From Multifurca ochricompacta (Eukaryota; Basidiomycota; Agaricomycetes; Russulales; Russulaceae), in assembly GCA_022496185.1 (NCBI GenBank), contig WTXG01000012.1, positions 186,001 to 250,000 of the forward strand: a stretch of 64,000 nucleotides of DNA, in the 5' to 3' direction. The notes below the pieces were generated by a model, which saw only the letters and a program-made list of their open reading frames with translations, made no database searches and was not told where the DNA came from. The position numbers and the translations under genes were made by a program. Numbering within the stretch: position 1 is the stretch's first letter; each line of letters starts with the position of its first letter. Shown one piece after another: positions 1 through 11,812 of this stretch.

Positions 1-320
1 TGCAAGCGTGCACTGAGAAGGAAGGGAGGCTTGGACGGCGGTTGGGTATGTGATATTGAAAGGATCTATATGGCGTGTTTTGAGTGATGAAGGATAGATG
101 GATTCGACTTGGACAGACTCAATAAAGATGTATTCATTCTTCACTTTTGAAGATTATTTGACTTGACTTTGACTTGCTTGGGGGAGTGCAAGAGGGTTAA
201 CCTTAACCCTATATTTCATCTCTTGCTGGCTGAACCGTGGCCACATACATTACAAACAAACAAAATCAAATTAAATCACACACCACACTGCACTAACACT
301 AACTACTCTGCTACCTACGT
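1..320. other. Upstream region of ESF2, no gene seen
   Basis: No supported coding region. The stretch holds the presumed promoter and 5' leader of the ESF2 gene that starts at 321. It may also contain the end of a gene outside the window, but nothing recognisable is visible. Confidence 0.5.
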
Positions 321-1301
321 ATGGCCAAAATGGTCGATTCTAGATTTACCCAAAATGACGGATTTGAAGTGAACACCACGGCTGGGCCCTCAAAATCCAT
401 TTTTGAAGCAATTGTCAGTGGTTCGGGAAGCTTTCCTGAGACGGACGAAGGGCATACTTCAGAACAGGACAGCGGTCTGGTAGATGGAATGGATCCAGAC
501 AGTTTTGCGGGACCAGTTGTCAAGCCATTGACTCCAGAAGCATTGGCTGCCTTCAAGTCTGCCCAAAAGCAAGGGGGAGTCATATACATCTCACGAATTC
601 CTCCTGGCATGCAGCCCGCTAAAGTGCGGCATCTCATGAGCCAATACGGAGAAGTAGGACGCGTATACTTGCAAAAAGAAGGTGAGATAATATACGTTCT
701 TGGTTGGATGTAACATGACATTGATGTGTTCACAGACGCGAAACGTGCTTATTTGCGTCGCAAATATACCGCCACTAAAAAACCTCACTATACGGAAGGC
801 TGGGTTGAATTCAAGGACAAAAAGGTCGCTCGATCTGTCGCGGAAATACTGAATGCGCAGACCATTGGTGGGAAAAAGGGGACGCGGTGGAGAGACGATG
901 TTTGGACGCTCAAGTATTTGCCAAAGTTCAAGTGGCATATGCTAACGGAACAAGTCGGTGAGCATCAGACAGACAGAATAATTAACACGATAGTGCTCAT
1001 TGTGAATTCACCATTCTTAGCCCATGAGGCGGCCATACACACAGCTCAGCTACATCTCGAGCTTTCACAGTCAAAGTTGGAACAAAGGGAGTATCTGAAA
1101 AACGTAGAGCTTGCACGAGTTCTAGATAAACGCGAAGAACGTAGTTATGCAACAGGTAAAGAATTCAAGAGAAAGGATATCAACAAAAGACGGGCAAAGG
1201 ATGACGAGTTAAAAGAAAGCGAAAGTGAGGGTGAAAGTAAAAGTAAAAGTAAAAGACCACGTAGAGTGTTGTTAGAAAGTGTATTGGACAGCATCTTCTA
1301 G
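321..1301 (+). CDS. ESF2: ESF2/ABT1-type pre-rRNA processing protein
   Basis: Predicted exons are 321-681, 736-957 and 1021-1301, giving 287 aa with all phases consistent. Introns are GT-AG of 54 and 63 bp; the second keeps the frame open if retained. The protein has an acidic low-complexity N-terminus and a divergent RRM whose first strand reads GVIYISRIPPGM. After it come the family hallmarks KPHYTEGWVEF, KFKWHMLTEQ and the helix AHEAAIHTAQLHLELSQSK. The tail is basic with an acidic/Ser-Lys stretch. Known role of the family: a nucleolar RNA-binding protein of the small-subunit processome that works with the helicase Dbp8 at the 18S cleavage sites A0-A2. The ATG at 321 was chosen because it is the first in frame; an internal Met four codons later is also possible. 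Family assignment is strong; no reading-frame break was seen. Confidence 0.88.
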
Positions 1302-1590
1302 TAGTTACTCATAGTGGCTGAAATTAAGCTGAGATATAAGCGGAGTTCCAATGAAAGAGTGACAGACACGAAATTCCGGTTCGAGCCTTGTTTTACTTTG
1401 CATCGCGAAACTTGCACTGAGCGTCGCGACTGCGTTCAATAAAACGCCCTCGCGCACTCACTGTCATCGTCTTCGCGGTCTCTAAGAGGTCTGTTCTTCA
1501 TCATGCTCGCTCTATCTGCGTTCATGTCTCTCATCTATCCTATTCTTCCTTTGTCTTCTTCCTTCCCTTCACAACTTCCAGTCTTCTAAG

Positions 1591-4500
1591 ATGTCTTGGG
1601 CTGCCTCTGCTTATCTTCCTTCTCGTCGTTCGCGTTCGCGTTCTCCTCACCGCGGCTCCTACTCCTCGAGGCCTCCATATCCGGATCATCATGGTCCCGA
1701 CCCTTACCGGAACGAGTGGGATTCATGGGACAGAGAGAGAGCATATGCACTAGAACGGGACCGTGCCATGTATGATTATGGTCGCCGCGGCCGTAGCCGG
1801 AGCCCTGAAGATGGTGCGTCATGCATGGATTACCTTTTGAGCTGTGAGTCAATTCTGCTTGACATAGGAGTTCGCAAGCGTCGGCGTTCCGTATCACCAT
1901 ACGAACGCGAGGCTAGGCCAAGATATGATGATTACGGTAGGCAACAAGTTATCGAAAGGTTTCATTGGCCATAAAAAAAATGTGGTTTGTATTATCTAGA
2001 TTCCAGGGGCCCTGGGTACAAGTCACCAAGGCGTTCTTCATATCATAATCCACCTTCACGACGTGCTCCTCCGGATCCACATACACTCGACTATCCTGCC
2101 ACCCTCAAGCAATATGCTGAATGGTTCCGGTTCTATTATCCACAGGCCGCTGCAGAAGAAGATCTTTCCGACAAGGCTGCCCAGCAACAAGCTGGTGATG
2201 GATCGAAACCTCGAAATGGCATCAAATTACGATGGGAAAAATACAAGAAATCATTCGCTGCACAGCAGGTGCACGAACCTCTTTTGTCCCCGAAATAGGG
2301 TAATTGACTCTTTGTTTTCATATTAGTTGCAAACGATGTTCGACCATCATCGAAAGTCCCCCTGGTTTGCCGAGAAATATGATCCTTCTACCCAGTATGC
2401 GTACCTACGCAAACGGGTCAGGAAGGAAGGCTGGAGGAGTCGATTGAATACTTTTTTAGAACATCTTGACGCTGGCTTGTTTGACCCCCAACCTGACAAC
2501 CTTCATCAGCCATCATCTCCAAAGCAATCCGCAATTTTAAAGAAAGAAGAGCTGAAGGACGATCAAGAAGCCCTTCCTGACAACGATGGTTTGGCACCCG
2601 TCGATGAGTCGATGAAGGTTGATGAGGATGTTGTTGTTGAGGCTGAGGAGGAAGGTGACAAGATTGATGCGAACGGCAGAGGCGGTGAGAATGGAAAGAA
2701 GGATAGTCGCGATAGGGGCGAAGAAGTTTCCGTCGCTCCGGAAGGTCATCAGGTTATGATTCGCACTATTCCACCGGACATTGGGCGTGTGAAACTCGAG
2801 ACAGTTGGTGTACGTATCGTCTTTGAATTCCGGAGCGACGTCTTACCAAGTCACCACAGGCTCTGGATACTATCCCTGGTTTCATTTACCTTGCTCTGGG
2901 AGACCCTCTCCAGAAGCGTAATTTTTACCGCGCTGGCTGGCTGAAGTTTCATGAGGATGCTGATATTAATGTCATCATGTCGGAGTTGAGCGAACGAAAG
3001 GCAAGTCAATCTCAAGTGACCTATCTGGGTGATTCTGATACTGTATCGTCTTTGTCTGAAGATTGATGGATTCAAGTTACACGTCCTCCATAACAAACAG
3101 CCCTTCAAGAATCGTGTCCGTTACGCACCAGAGGTGGCCAGTCGCCCTGACGTCCTTGAGAAGGATGTGGACAGAGCTCGGGCTTTGCTCGTACGTCTCG
3201 AGGCTGAGTATCATGCGCTTCGAAAGATCCGCATCTTGTCTCGTGACGAGATTATTGCTCTTCCGGATGGTCCTCTGCAGGAGGAATCGATAACGCTGGC
3301 CGAAGGTGAGGATGATCACGATGATCCTGAACCCTCCAGAAGCACGCTTTCGGCAATTGAGCAGCGAGTTGAGAAAATCTGCGCTGAGACACCGCAAGAT
3401 GGCCTCGATGAAGCTGAACTTAAAATTCGTAAGGTGAGATAATTGTACTTATGTGTGCGCCCCAGCTGCTGAGCCTGTGCGTAAGACTGCTCTATTACTC
3501 GATTTGGTTCTGGCAGCCTTGCGCAATGGGTTTCACACATGCTATTACTGCGCTGTAACTACCGACCATCAAGAAGAGTTGCAGCGCAAATGCATTCGTC
3601 ATTTAAGGAAACCATTGTCAAAGGCGACTTATGATGAGTATAAGGCGAAAATAGCAGAAAATTCTGCGAAAGTCAAAGAGGATGCCGTTATGCAAGAGGA
3701 AGGTGATTTAAAGCTCAAGGAGAAAGAAGCGTTTTCCGAAGACCGTACCAAAGATGCAGTAACTAAAGAGGACGATTCGCGGGAGTGGAAGAGGAATGGT
3801 ATGATTTTCTCAATTTCTTAATCTTGGCTTTTCCTGAGGCTGAGAGTCCTTGGTAGAGGATCGTTGGGTTGAATGGCTGGACTCAAAAATTGCATTATTA
3901 CTTGATCGGGACTCTGTCGACCCTCGTGCTTACGGGGGTAAGGCTTATGATGAGTGAGTCACTTGCGACATTATATTAATCGCAGAATATATATGCTGTT
4001 CAGGGAATTATCAAAGTTTGCCGAGCCATACATCAAACAGGAAGACGAGGGCAAATTTAGGTGCAAGACTTGTCAGAAGTTGTTCAAGGCCGCATCTTTT
4101 GTGGAGAAACACATCGCCAACAAGCACCCAGAGCTCGTTAAAGCGCTAGATGATGTCAGTACCATAAGCCTTACACCTAGTCCTGTACTAAGGCCTTTCC
4201 TCCAGCTCCCGTACTTCAATAATTTTGCTCTTGATCCTCACCATATACAACCATACAATCATCTGCCCCAATCTGGAGGCGCAGGTCATCAGGCACCACC
4301 TCAAGCTTACGGCCTTCCAGGACCACCCCCAATTGCGACTACCGACTACCTGCGTGGAGCTAATGGAGGCGTTTTCTACCCTGCTCCTTATCCTCCGTCA
4401 GCATTCCCACCTCCAATGAACATTCCCCAACACTGGGACCCCTATACTTATCCCCACGTGCAGCCAAATATAACGCTTGCGCCACGCCGTGATGATGGTA

Positions 4501-4820
4501 CCTCTGCCCGCCGTCTGAGTGACCGTATTAGTGGATATGCACCAGGATCGGACTATCCAATCGACTCACCAACAACAATACCAGCCTCTGCAGGTTTGCC
4601 AGCGAAGCCCCCTGTCAGTATGGATCAGCCGCTGAGCGATGAGTCTCGCGTGCGCAGGGTGGGGAGTAGCCGGAGGAACACGCGTAGTGGTGATTCCGGA
4701 GGACCACCACCACCACCACCCCCAGACGCAAAGGAGGATCCGCGGGCTGCAGCTGGAAAGAAAGTCAGCTATCACGATATGGACTTGGTCGCTGAGGGTG
4801 ACGTTGAACTCCAGTACTGA
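1591..4820 (+). CDS. ARS2: ARS2/SERRATE RNA-processing factor
   Basis: Ten exons can be threaded: 1591-1813, 1868-1936, 2000-2268, 2327-2809, 2860-3000, 3062-3433, 3474-3798, 3857-3953, 4004-4154 and 4206-4820. They give 914 aa in continuous phase. Order of features: an RS-rich N-terminus, the conserved block around YAEWFRFYYP, then MFDHHRKSPWFAEKYDP and the RRM-like region with PGFIYLALGDP and RAGWLKFHED. An acidic stretch follows, then a C2H2 finger (FRCKTCQKLF, then HIANKHPE) and the C-terminal FNNFALDPHHIQPY motif. A Pro-rich tail ends the protein. In other eukaryotes ARS2 is a nuclear scaffold bound to the cap-binding complex that directs transcripts to export, processing or decay. Oddities: the intron 3001-3061 begins GC, and the intron 3434-3473 would be only 40 nt, the least certain junction. 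Confidence 0.9.
3001..3061 (+). other. GC-AG intron in ARS2
   Basis: Donor AAAG|GCAAGT, acceptor CTGAAG. Removing it joins SELSERK to IDGFKLHV in phase, as expected for ARS2. No GT donor nearby gives the same join. Confidence 0.8.
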
Positions 4821-6653
4821 AAAAAACAACGGTATGTTTGCTTCACCACGCCATGCACCAACTGCTAGCATTGAAGTGACTGCCCCACTTAATCCCTGCT
4901 GCATTGCAATCCGTCGTTTGGCTCGCTTGGTTTCTTTGCACTTTGCACCTTACATACATTGTTATTCGTAACGCAGTGTCTACTCACAGCCTTGACTTGT
5001 TCAAACTCAGAATTTCTTATTGGATGCCAGGCTCTCGAAGTAGTTTTGGTAACGTAAGGGTTAAGCAGAATCTCGTTAATATGTGACTTTGTGGTATATA
5101 ATCTTCACAGAACCTAAAATATGAAGTGCAGGTTTGTGAAAGGTGTAGTGTAGTGCGTGTATGAGGTTGACTAGGGGTTAGTCGCCGGTGATCGCTAGCA
5201 GGGGATGACCCTTAAATTTTGTTTCGAGCGAAAGCGACATGAACTGCTTAGCACCAACGCCGCGCTGGGCATGCATGCGCGTGTGCACTTGACTATATGT
5301 GAGTCAACACCAAGTCTGGCAGGGGTGAAACTGAGACGTAACGTCAGAAAGCGGATGATTCATTTGTGTGAACAACGTTACTCCAAGGTGCAGCGGTAAA
5401 TGAATGGCACATAGACATATAGACAATACCTACTCCCATCTGTGAGCTACTATTGATGATAAAACCGATTTCGGATTGACGGGAGCATTGCTTCGTTCGA
5501 TGGCGAACATGGGAAGAGCCCGAGAACACTTGGAGTTCAACGTGAACAAGAATCGGGACATGGTCAAGCTTTTGCTTTCCTATTTTACCTGGTCCGAGGG
5601 TGGATGGTCTCCATGACAAACTTCGCCAGGGGAGAGTGGTGGTTCCTTCCCAAGGTCCCCCCACTTACTCTTGCGGGGGTTCCCGCTCGCGGCGTCGTGC
5701 GGCGACTGGAATGGAATGGAACCGTTGGTGAAAATGAGAAGGGGCCCTTCAGCGGTGCGGCCAGCCACGCCGAAATGGGCGAGAACTTGAAATTAAACTG
5801 AAACGTCTGCAAGGGTGCATCAATTACTGCGTCACCCACTGCCTGGCACCTGGCAATTTTGAACAAACGCCTTGATGTCTTAATGTCCGACACTGGGGCA
5901 GAAGCCACGTCGTATCCGGCCTTGCATAGGCCGAGATTGTATAGTCATTCCCCTAGGGGTCTGCCATAGAGCGCTGAACACTACTGAGGGACACAATATC
6001 CTTGTTTGGTATGGGCCTCGATGACCCCGGGCAGTAAAGGGCTTGAGGTCGTTACAAAGTCCCGAAGTAGTCGCATCACTTAGCCACGATCCCAAGGCTG
6101 ATGTGCTTTGGACTTTTGACAAACGACTAGAGAAATCATCACAACTTCCCTTACGGAAAACGTGTCGACAACGCAGGACTGGCGGTGGTCAAATGTCCTG
6201 GGTGTGATGACATACACCTCACAACCTCAGATGGTGCGGAGAAAAACAAAAAGGTGAATCCGAGCTAGAGGGTTCTAGAAATGAATGAGATGCCCTCCGC
6301 CTAGAGGAGTTGGCTCGAAGCGAAGACTTGGACCTTGGATTGGAGAGATGAGAGTCTGATGAGGATGAGACCCTGACCTGAGTCTGAGTCTGTTTCTGAT
6401 AAGATGAGTCACGGCCCGGGTGTAGTGGTGACCAGGACCAGGACCACCAGGACCAGCTCAGTTCCGCTCTTGTGGCAACTGCCCCAGTCTGGCTTTCCTC
6501 GTATCTTCGAGGGTAAAGGCCTATATCAACGACAACAGAAACTGTTTCATATAGGTTCCTCATCGTCGGGTCGCTGGGTTGCTGGGTTGCTGGGTTATTC
6601 CTCCTCCCGTCTCAACTCCCCCCGGGATTTGCCTACGTCAATCTCCCATCTCT
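4821..6653. other. Long intergenic region between ARS2 and SSK1
   Basis: About 1.8 kb with no ORF showing conserved motifs, no tRNA and no recognisable transposon ends. A more GC-rich patch lies near 5600-5780. The 3' part presumably holds the SSK1 promoter and leader. Confidence 0.5.
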
Positions 6654-9600
6654 ATGTCTACTGCCCCACGACTCCCCACTGTTCGTCTACCAACAGTAAT
6701 TGCCAGCGCTGGTAGCGAGCCTTCTCATCAAGATTCTGTCCTACTCGACCTTCCTCCCTCTGGCAAATTCGGGTTCGCTTGGCCCGCAGATACGGGTCCC
6801 GCTCCGTCTCTTCCGTCGTCTTTGGCCGATCGTCACGCCTCACTCAGTTCTTCAGATGCGGATTCCGCCCCCTCCGAACACGAACCAGAAGCTGAGGAAA
6901 TTTCAGGCGCTGAAAAATATAAAACCAGGCGATGGAGTAGTGGAGGTGGAAGGAAAGGACAGAGCGAGGAATCGGAGGAATCTGACTTTACCACACCTAC
7001 CAATCGACTCAACCTGGACCAAAATCCATTGGACCAGGCTTCTCCGCCCCTCCCTCGACTATCGCGTGCATTCTCTGTTCCCTTACCCTCACAAATTGGA
7101 TACCTAAAAAACCCGAAGCGAAAGCTATTACCATCATCGCCTGGTTCCTTTCCTACCGCCATGCAGCCTGCCCCTGACATGGCTCACTTCCATGAGTTAT
7201 CGCTGGAATTAGCAGACTCTGTTCAGATGATTATACAGACCCTTCTCCAATTGTGTCCTCCGCAGGTGTTTGACCCGGCGAAGGAGCAGTTCTCCGCATG
7301 TGCTTTACCTATCCCTACCCCTTCCGTTTCAGCATTGTTCACTGTCATGAAGAGTCTAAATTACATGTCAGCCAACATGGCTGCTTTCAGTACTCCACTT
7401 TCCTCGCATTCGCATGACCCATCCCATCGGACTGACCTCGGGGACCCTTGTGATTCTACGAACCCCTACCCACCGTTACAAACACCCGTGACTCCTGTAC
7501 ACGACTTTGATATTGGTGAAACCTTACAAAGTGTTGGCGACGCCCTCAGCGGGATGGCTGCCGATGTTGCTGTTGACCTCATTCTGTTCCATGGGGATGT
7601 TGGGATGAAGCACATCGCAGTAAGGGGGGATGAAATCGGGATCTCTTATACGTTGTCACACGTCAGTCAATACTCCCAAGACTTACATTCTGTCCTTATT
7701 TTCTACGCAGATTGTACGCCAGATACTTGCAACAGCTCATCGCGGTGACTGTGTCCAGATTGGTCTTTACTTAGTCGCCCCAGTTAGTGTATCACCTGAG
7801 GCAGGAGAGTCTCCCATCTTCGAGGTTCCCTTGGATGCTACAGAGACTGCCGACACGACCTCCTTGCCTGATCCAAATCTCCCATTGCGCTGCACCTTTC
7901 AAATCACACATATATTTACAAACCATATCTCCGGGGTCTCTCAACTCCAATCCGGAACCTCATTTACCCGCACGAAACCGCTCGTGGATTCTCAGATCCT
8001 CCGTCGACTTGTCCACCATACCAATGCCTCCCTGACCCATGAGCTCACAGACACAGCATTCACCCGCAAGCTGTCTATGACTCTTGAGCGTGGATCACCT
8101 GCTGTCGTCAATCCTGCCATCATCCTATCCGATAATGATCCTGTTCTCCAAGCTTTCCCCGACTTTAAATTGTCAGGGGAACCGACTCTCGAGGATCTTT
8201 CCCAGTTCGTTGGCACCTTGAAGGGAAAGAAGGTTTCTTTGTATGCAAATGCAACTGGCATATTCGCTCAGCACCTTACGAGCTATCTAACTTCGTGGGG
8301 GCTCGATGTCAGCCATGCATCATCTGATTCGGATGCTGAAGGCTCTCCAGCTCAAGAGGTGGCAACCCTTCCTCCTGGTGAGCGTCCTTCCACAGTCAAC
8401 GATGCTCTCAGTGGTGGATCCATTCACCAAACATTTCCTGATCAAGACTCACCACCACCAGCTTCTCTCACTCCCAATGCCTCGAATCAGTTCCCATCGT
8501 TCATTTTGATCGACGACGATATTTCGGTGCTCAGAGAGCGTCTCCGAAAGCTGCGTGCAGAGCTATTACATCCGTTTCAAGTTTCTCGTAAACGCCAAAT
8601 CTGCTGCCAACACAGGCCGCGGTCTTCTCCCCAAGTTGCTCGTACCATCGGGCACTCTCCAGCGGCATTGGCGTCGAGAAATATGGCTGTCTTGTTCACT
8701 TTACCAGTCTGGCAAATTTCAAGCTGGTGAAAGGGATTCTACAGTCTGTGCTTGGGCCAAGTAATGGAACCGCTGGCCGCTTACCCGAAGTTATCGTGAT
8801 CCCCAAACCTGCTGGTCCACGCCGTGTACTCACGGCACTGCACACGGCCGCTACTAAACCGATTGTGGACCCTTTCTTCTCGCCTATCGCAACGTCGCCA
8901 ATCAGCCCTGGTTTGTATCCCGCAGCGTCCTACTTCCACCAAAACGTCGGTCCAAAGTCCCCGTATCCCGGCCTTCCAGCAGCCCACGTGGTTTCTCATA
9001 CCAGTCAATGCGCTCGCCGAGAGCTGCTATGGAGCCCACATCCGACACTTTCGGTCTGCCACCGTCGCCGCTAGGGCTGTCTGAAGGGATGGACTACTTT
9101 TCTGAGGCTGCAGAGAAACTGGTTCGTCCTCCTTCTCCGGGCTGGTCATACAAAGTCCCAACGGTCAACCTGCGGGTATCTTCTTTCACCCACCACGCGC
9201 TCGTAGCTCACGGCCGAGCTCTCATAGCGTTAGTGCTGAGAATGGCCCAGTTTATTCGCGTGGGAGCCGAAGGCATTCGGACTCGGCCGAGCGGACACGC
9301 TTGGCGGGCGGGGTCACCTTCCTCAGCCTCCCCGCTCCGATTCAACAGCGACGAAGTGGCCCAATACTGCAGGCCCCCCTTGATTGGGTGCGGCCACGTC
9401 CCAACGGCCGTGCCCGATGGTGAGGTGCCCGCGACGAATCATGCCGGAGCTTCCGCGGGCGCGCGACAGGCGTCTAAGAGGATCAGTACAATGGAAGCCA
9501 TGCGGAAGACAGCATCACCGCCTTCGTCCCCACGAACATCACCCACGAGCGCAAAGTTACCCCATCAAGGCGGAGCTCGGGACCTTATCGCTCACAGATT

Positions 9601-11000
9601 GAGAAGGCTCATCTCCCTCTCCGTTGAGGAAAGGGAAGCCCACGGAACCTAGCATCGTCCCACCGATCAGCGTTCTCATTGTTGAAGGTGTGCATCCCTC
9701 TCACTTTTCAGTGTCTGAGACTGAAAGGTCGACAGACAACCCCATCAATCAGACACTCCTTTCTACCTTTATGAGAAAAAAGAAGATAAAATATGATGTC
9801 GCCAAGAACGGTGAAGAGGCTGTTGAGAAGTGGAAGAGTGGGAGATTTCATCTTATCTTGGTGTGTCCAGGCCCCGTACAATTGCTGCACAGATTCTCAC
9901 GGGTAAGCTTCGCTTTGGCAGATGGACATCCAAATGCCAGTCATGGACGGCATCTCCGCGACCAAAGAGATCCGTGAATTGGAAAAACTGAACGCATCGC
10001 AGGGTTACCCTGGAACTCCGCAGACGGAAGGTCAGCGCACTCCGTCAGACGTTTCGAATGATTCTCGCATGTCCTCGAGCCCCTTCCGTTCCTCTGTCAT
10101 CATTGTGGCCTTGACAGCATCGTCGCTGCAATCCGATAGGGTCGCTGCGCTAGCGGCAGGGTGCAACGATTTCCTGACAAAACCAGTATCCCTGGAATGG
10201 CTCAATAGCAAAATCATAGAGTGGGGCTCTATCAAGGCGTTACAGATGTTCGCAGACAACCGGCCAGACTTTGTGAAGTCAGTGTCGGCCGGTCAGACCG
10301 TGCAAGCCCAGAACATCGCACGCCGATTGCACATGCCGGAAGGGAGAGTATCCCCTTCGCCCAGTCGGCCGTTGTCGCAGCCGGTAGCGGGTGGAACGGT
10401 CTCTTTGGCAGGATCAGGGTCTTCGGCGTCTGGTTCAGACGAGCCAACACCTGTAGGCAAGTTTACGCCTTCACGGGTGCACAAGTCATTTGCTTCGATC
10501 ACGGAGAGTTGGAATGGGACCCCGGAGTCGAATGTCAGTAAGTCCATGGCCAAGGTTTCACTCTTCACACTTGAGAAGCGACCGATCAATTCATTCATTT
10601 ATTTTTTCCAGCACCTCTCGGTGGGAACTTGAAAGGAAAAGGTGATGATGATTACCGTCACGACGCACTCTTCCATTTGTTTTTTCTTCCTTTCAGGCTG
10701 ATAAGAAAGTTCTTAGATCCCGTAACTTCTGGGGATATGTTACGTTCCACCGGCGCCACCGGTGGGTTGCTGATAGGCGTCTTCAACCCTGAAAAACGAT
10801 GAGCTCACATGGTTAATGGGTTATTAAAATTTATTTCAAATTTCCAACCAGGTGGTTTTGTTATTTCGGCGGCGGAGCAGCTTTCGCCATTCTCACGGTC
10901 AGCTGAGCAACTGAGTCCGAGTCCGACAAAAGACGATAGTGTAACATCGCGGCCCGGGCGACCTCCTCACATGAGTGAACGTGAACGTGGTGAACAATGA
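6654..11000 (+). CDS. SSK1: SSK1-type response regulator
   Basis: Exons supported at 6654-7661, 7711 to 9687, 9736-9860, 9922-10537, 10612-10641 (30 nt), 10717-10761 (45 nt) and 10852-11000. A long Ser/Pro-rich N-terminus leads to a degenerate receiver-like region (FILIDDDISVLRERLRKLR, then VIVIPKPAGPRR). The true receiver follows, with VLIVEDNPINQ, the phosphoacceptor segment MDIQMPVMDG, IVALTAS and the conserved lysine in FLTKPVS. An intron falls directly before MDIQ. Ssk1 is the known phosphorelay output that activates the MAPKKK of the HOG osmotic-stress pathway. The exon from 7711 is broken at least four times (near 8693, 9003, 9121 and 9600-9620). Each break is a one-base shift after which family-like sequence resumes in another frame; at 8693 and 9121 the missing base lies in a G run. 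I read these as sequence errors, though decay cannot be excluded. The last exons join LKGKDPVTSGDM to STGATGGFVISA in perfect phase. Confidence 0.82.
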
Positions 11001-11812
11001 TGGTATTGGGCGATCTTTAGAGTAGTGTCACCCTGGTTAGCTCCTACTAACTATATTATATTATTAACACACTTGGTATCTGAAGGTCGCCGGGTTTGTT
11101 TTTTTTGTTTTTCGGTTTTGGGGAGACAATTTGTTTGCTTGTCTGTTTGTTTGCTTGTTTGTTATTGGTTGTTGGTTGTTGGGATATATTTGGTGATGAT
11201 TGATGATGATTATTAGGGTTTATGTCGTCGCTGTAAGTGAGCGGATCGGTTGTTGAAAACGAAAGCTCAGCGCTGTTGGGGTTTGTTCCTCAGTTCCTGA
11301 GGGACGGAAATAATTATTACCTGAACCTGTAAAAAGCGAGGCAGTGTAGCACGTTGAGACCACGCTGAGTCGGCGCGCCAAGTTTTTACTTCAACATTAC
11401 CTCTTTCTTCCTTTCTAAGTGCAGCGGAGACTTTTTTTTCATTTTAAATTTAAACCCAGCGTGAGGCGTGTGGGAGGGTGGGAAGTAGGAGAGTGGGAGT
11501 TGGTGGAGTGCTTGGTGGGAAGATGGAATGATTTCTTTTGGTAAGAAGAAGAGACACAAGAGACACACAAAGTGAAGGAGATCCATCCATCCTCCTCCTC
11601 ATCCTCCTCTCCTCTACTCTCCTCCTACTCTCCTCTTACTCTCCTCTACTCCCTTTCTCCTCTTCTACTCTTTACTCTGCTCTACCATCCCCTCCTTTCT
11701 CCACTCTTACTTTCCCTTTCCCTTTCCCTTTCTTCCTCTTATTCAATTCCCCTTTTCTCCACTTTTCTACTCCTTGCTCTCTATCTTCCAATCCTGGCCT
11801 CGATTCCTCAGC
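11001..11812. other. Intergenic region, SSK1 to KDM3-like gene
   Basis: No gene seen. Includes a T/G-rich stretch at about 11095-11220 and a pyrimidine-rich tract at about 11579-11790 directly upstream of the next ATG. Confidence 0.5.
11579..11790 (+). repeat. Pyrimidine (CT)-rich tract upstream of JmjC gene
   Basis: Nearly pure C/T on the + strand, with repeats of the type TCCTCCTCATCC, CTCCTCTACTC and TTCCCTTTCCC. It ends just before the ATG at 11813. Such CT-rich stretches are common in fungal core promoters and 5' leaders. Confidence 0.7.

Noticed and set aside
1310..1400. tRNA-like T-loop sequence GGTTCGAGCC
   Set aside because: No matching acceptor stem or D-arm A-box could be folded around it.
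4821..6653. Possible transposon relic
   Set aside because: No terminal repeats, transposase or reverse transcriptase fragments recognised.
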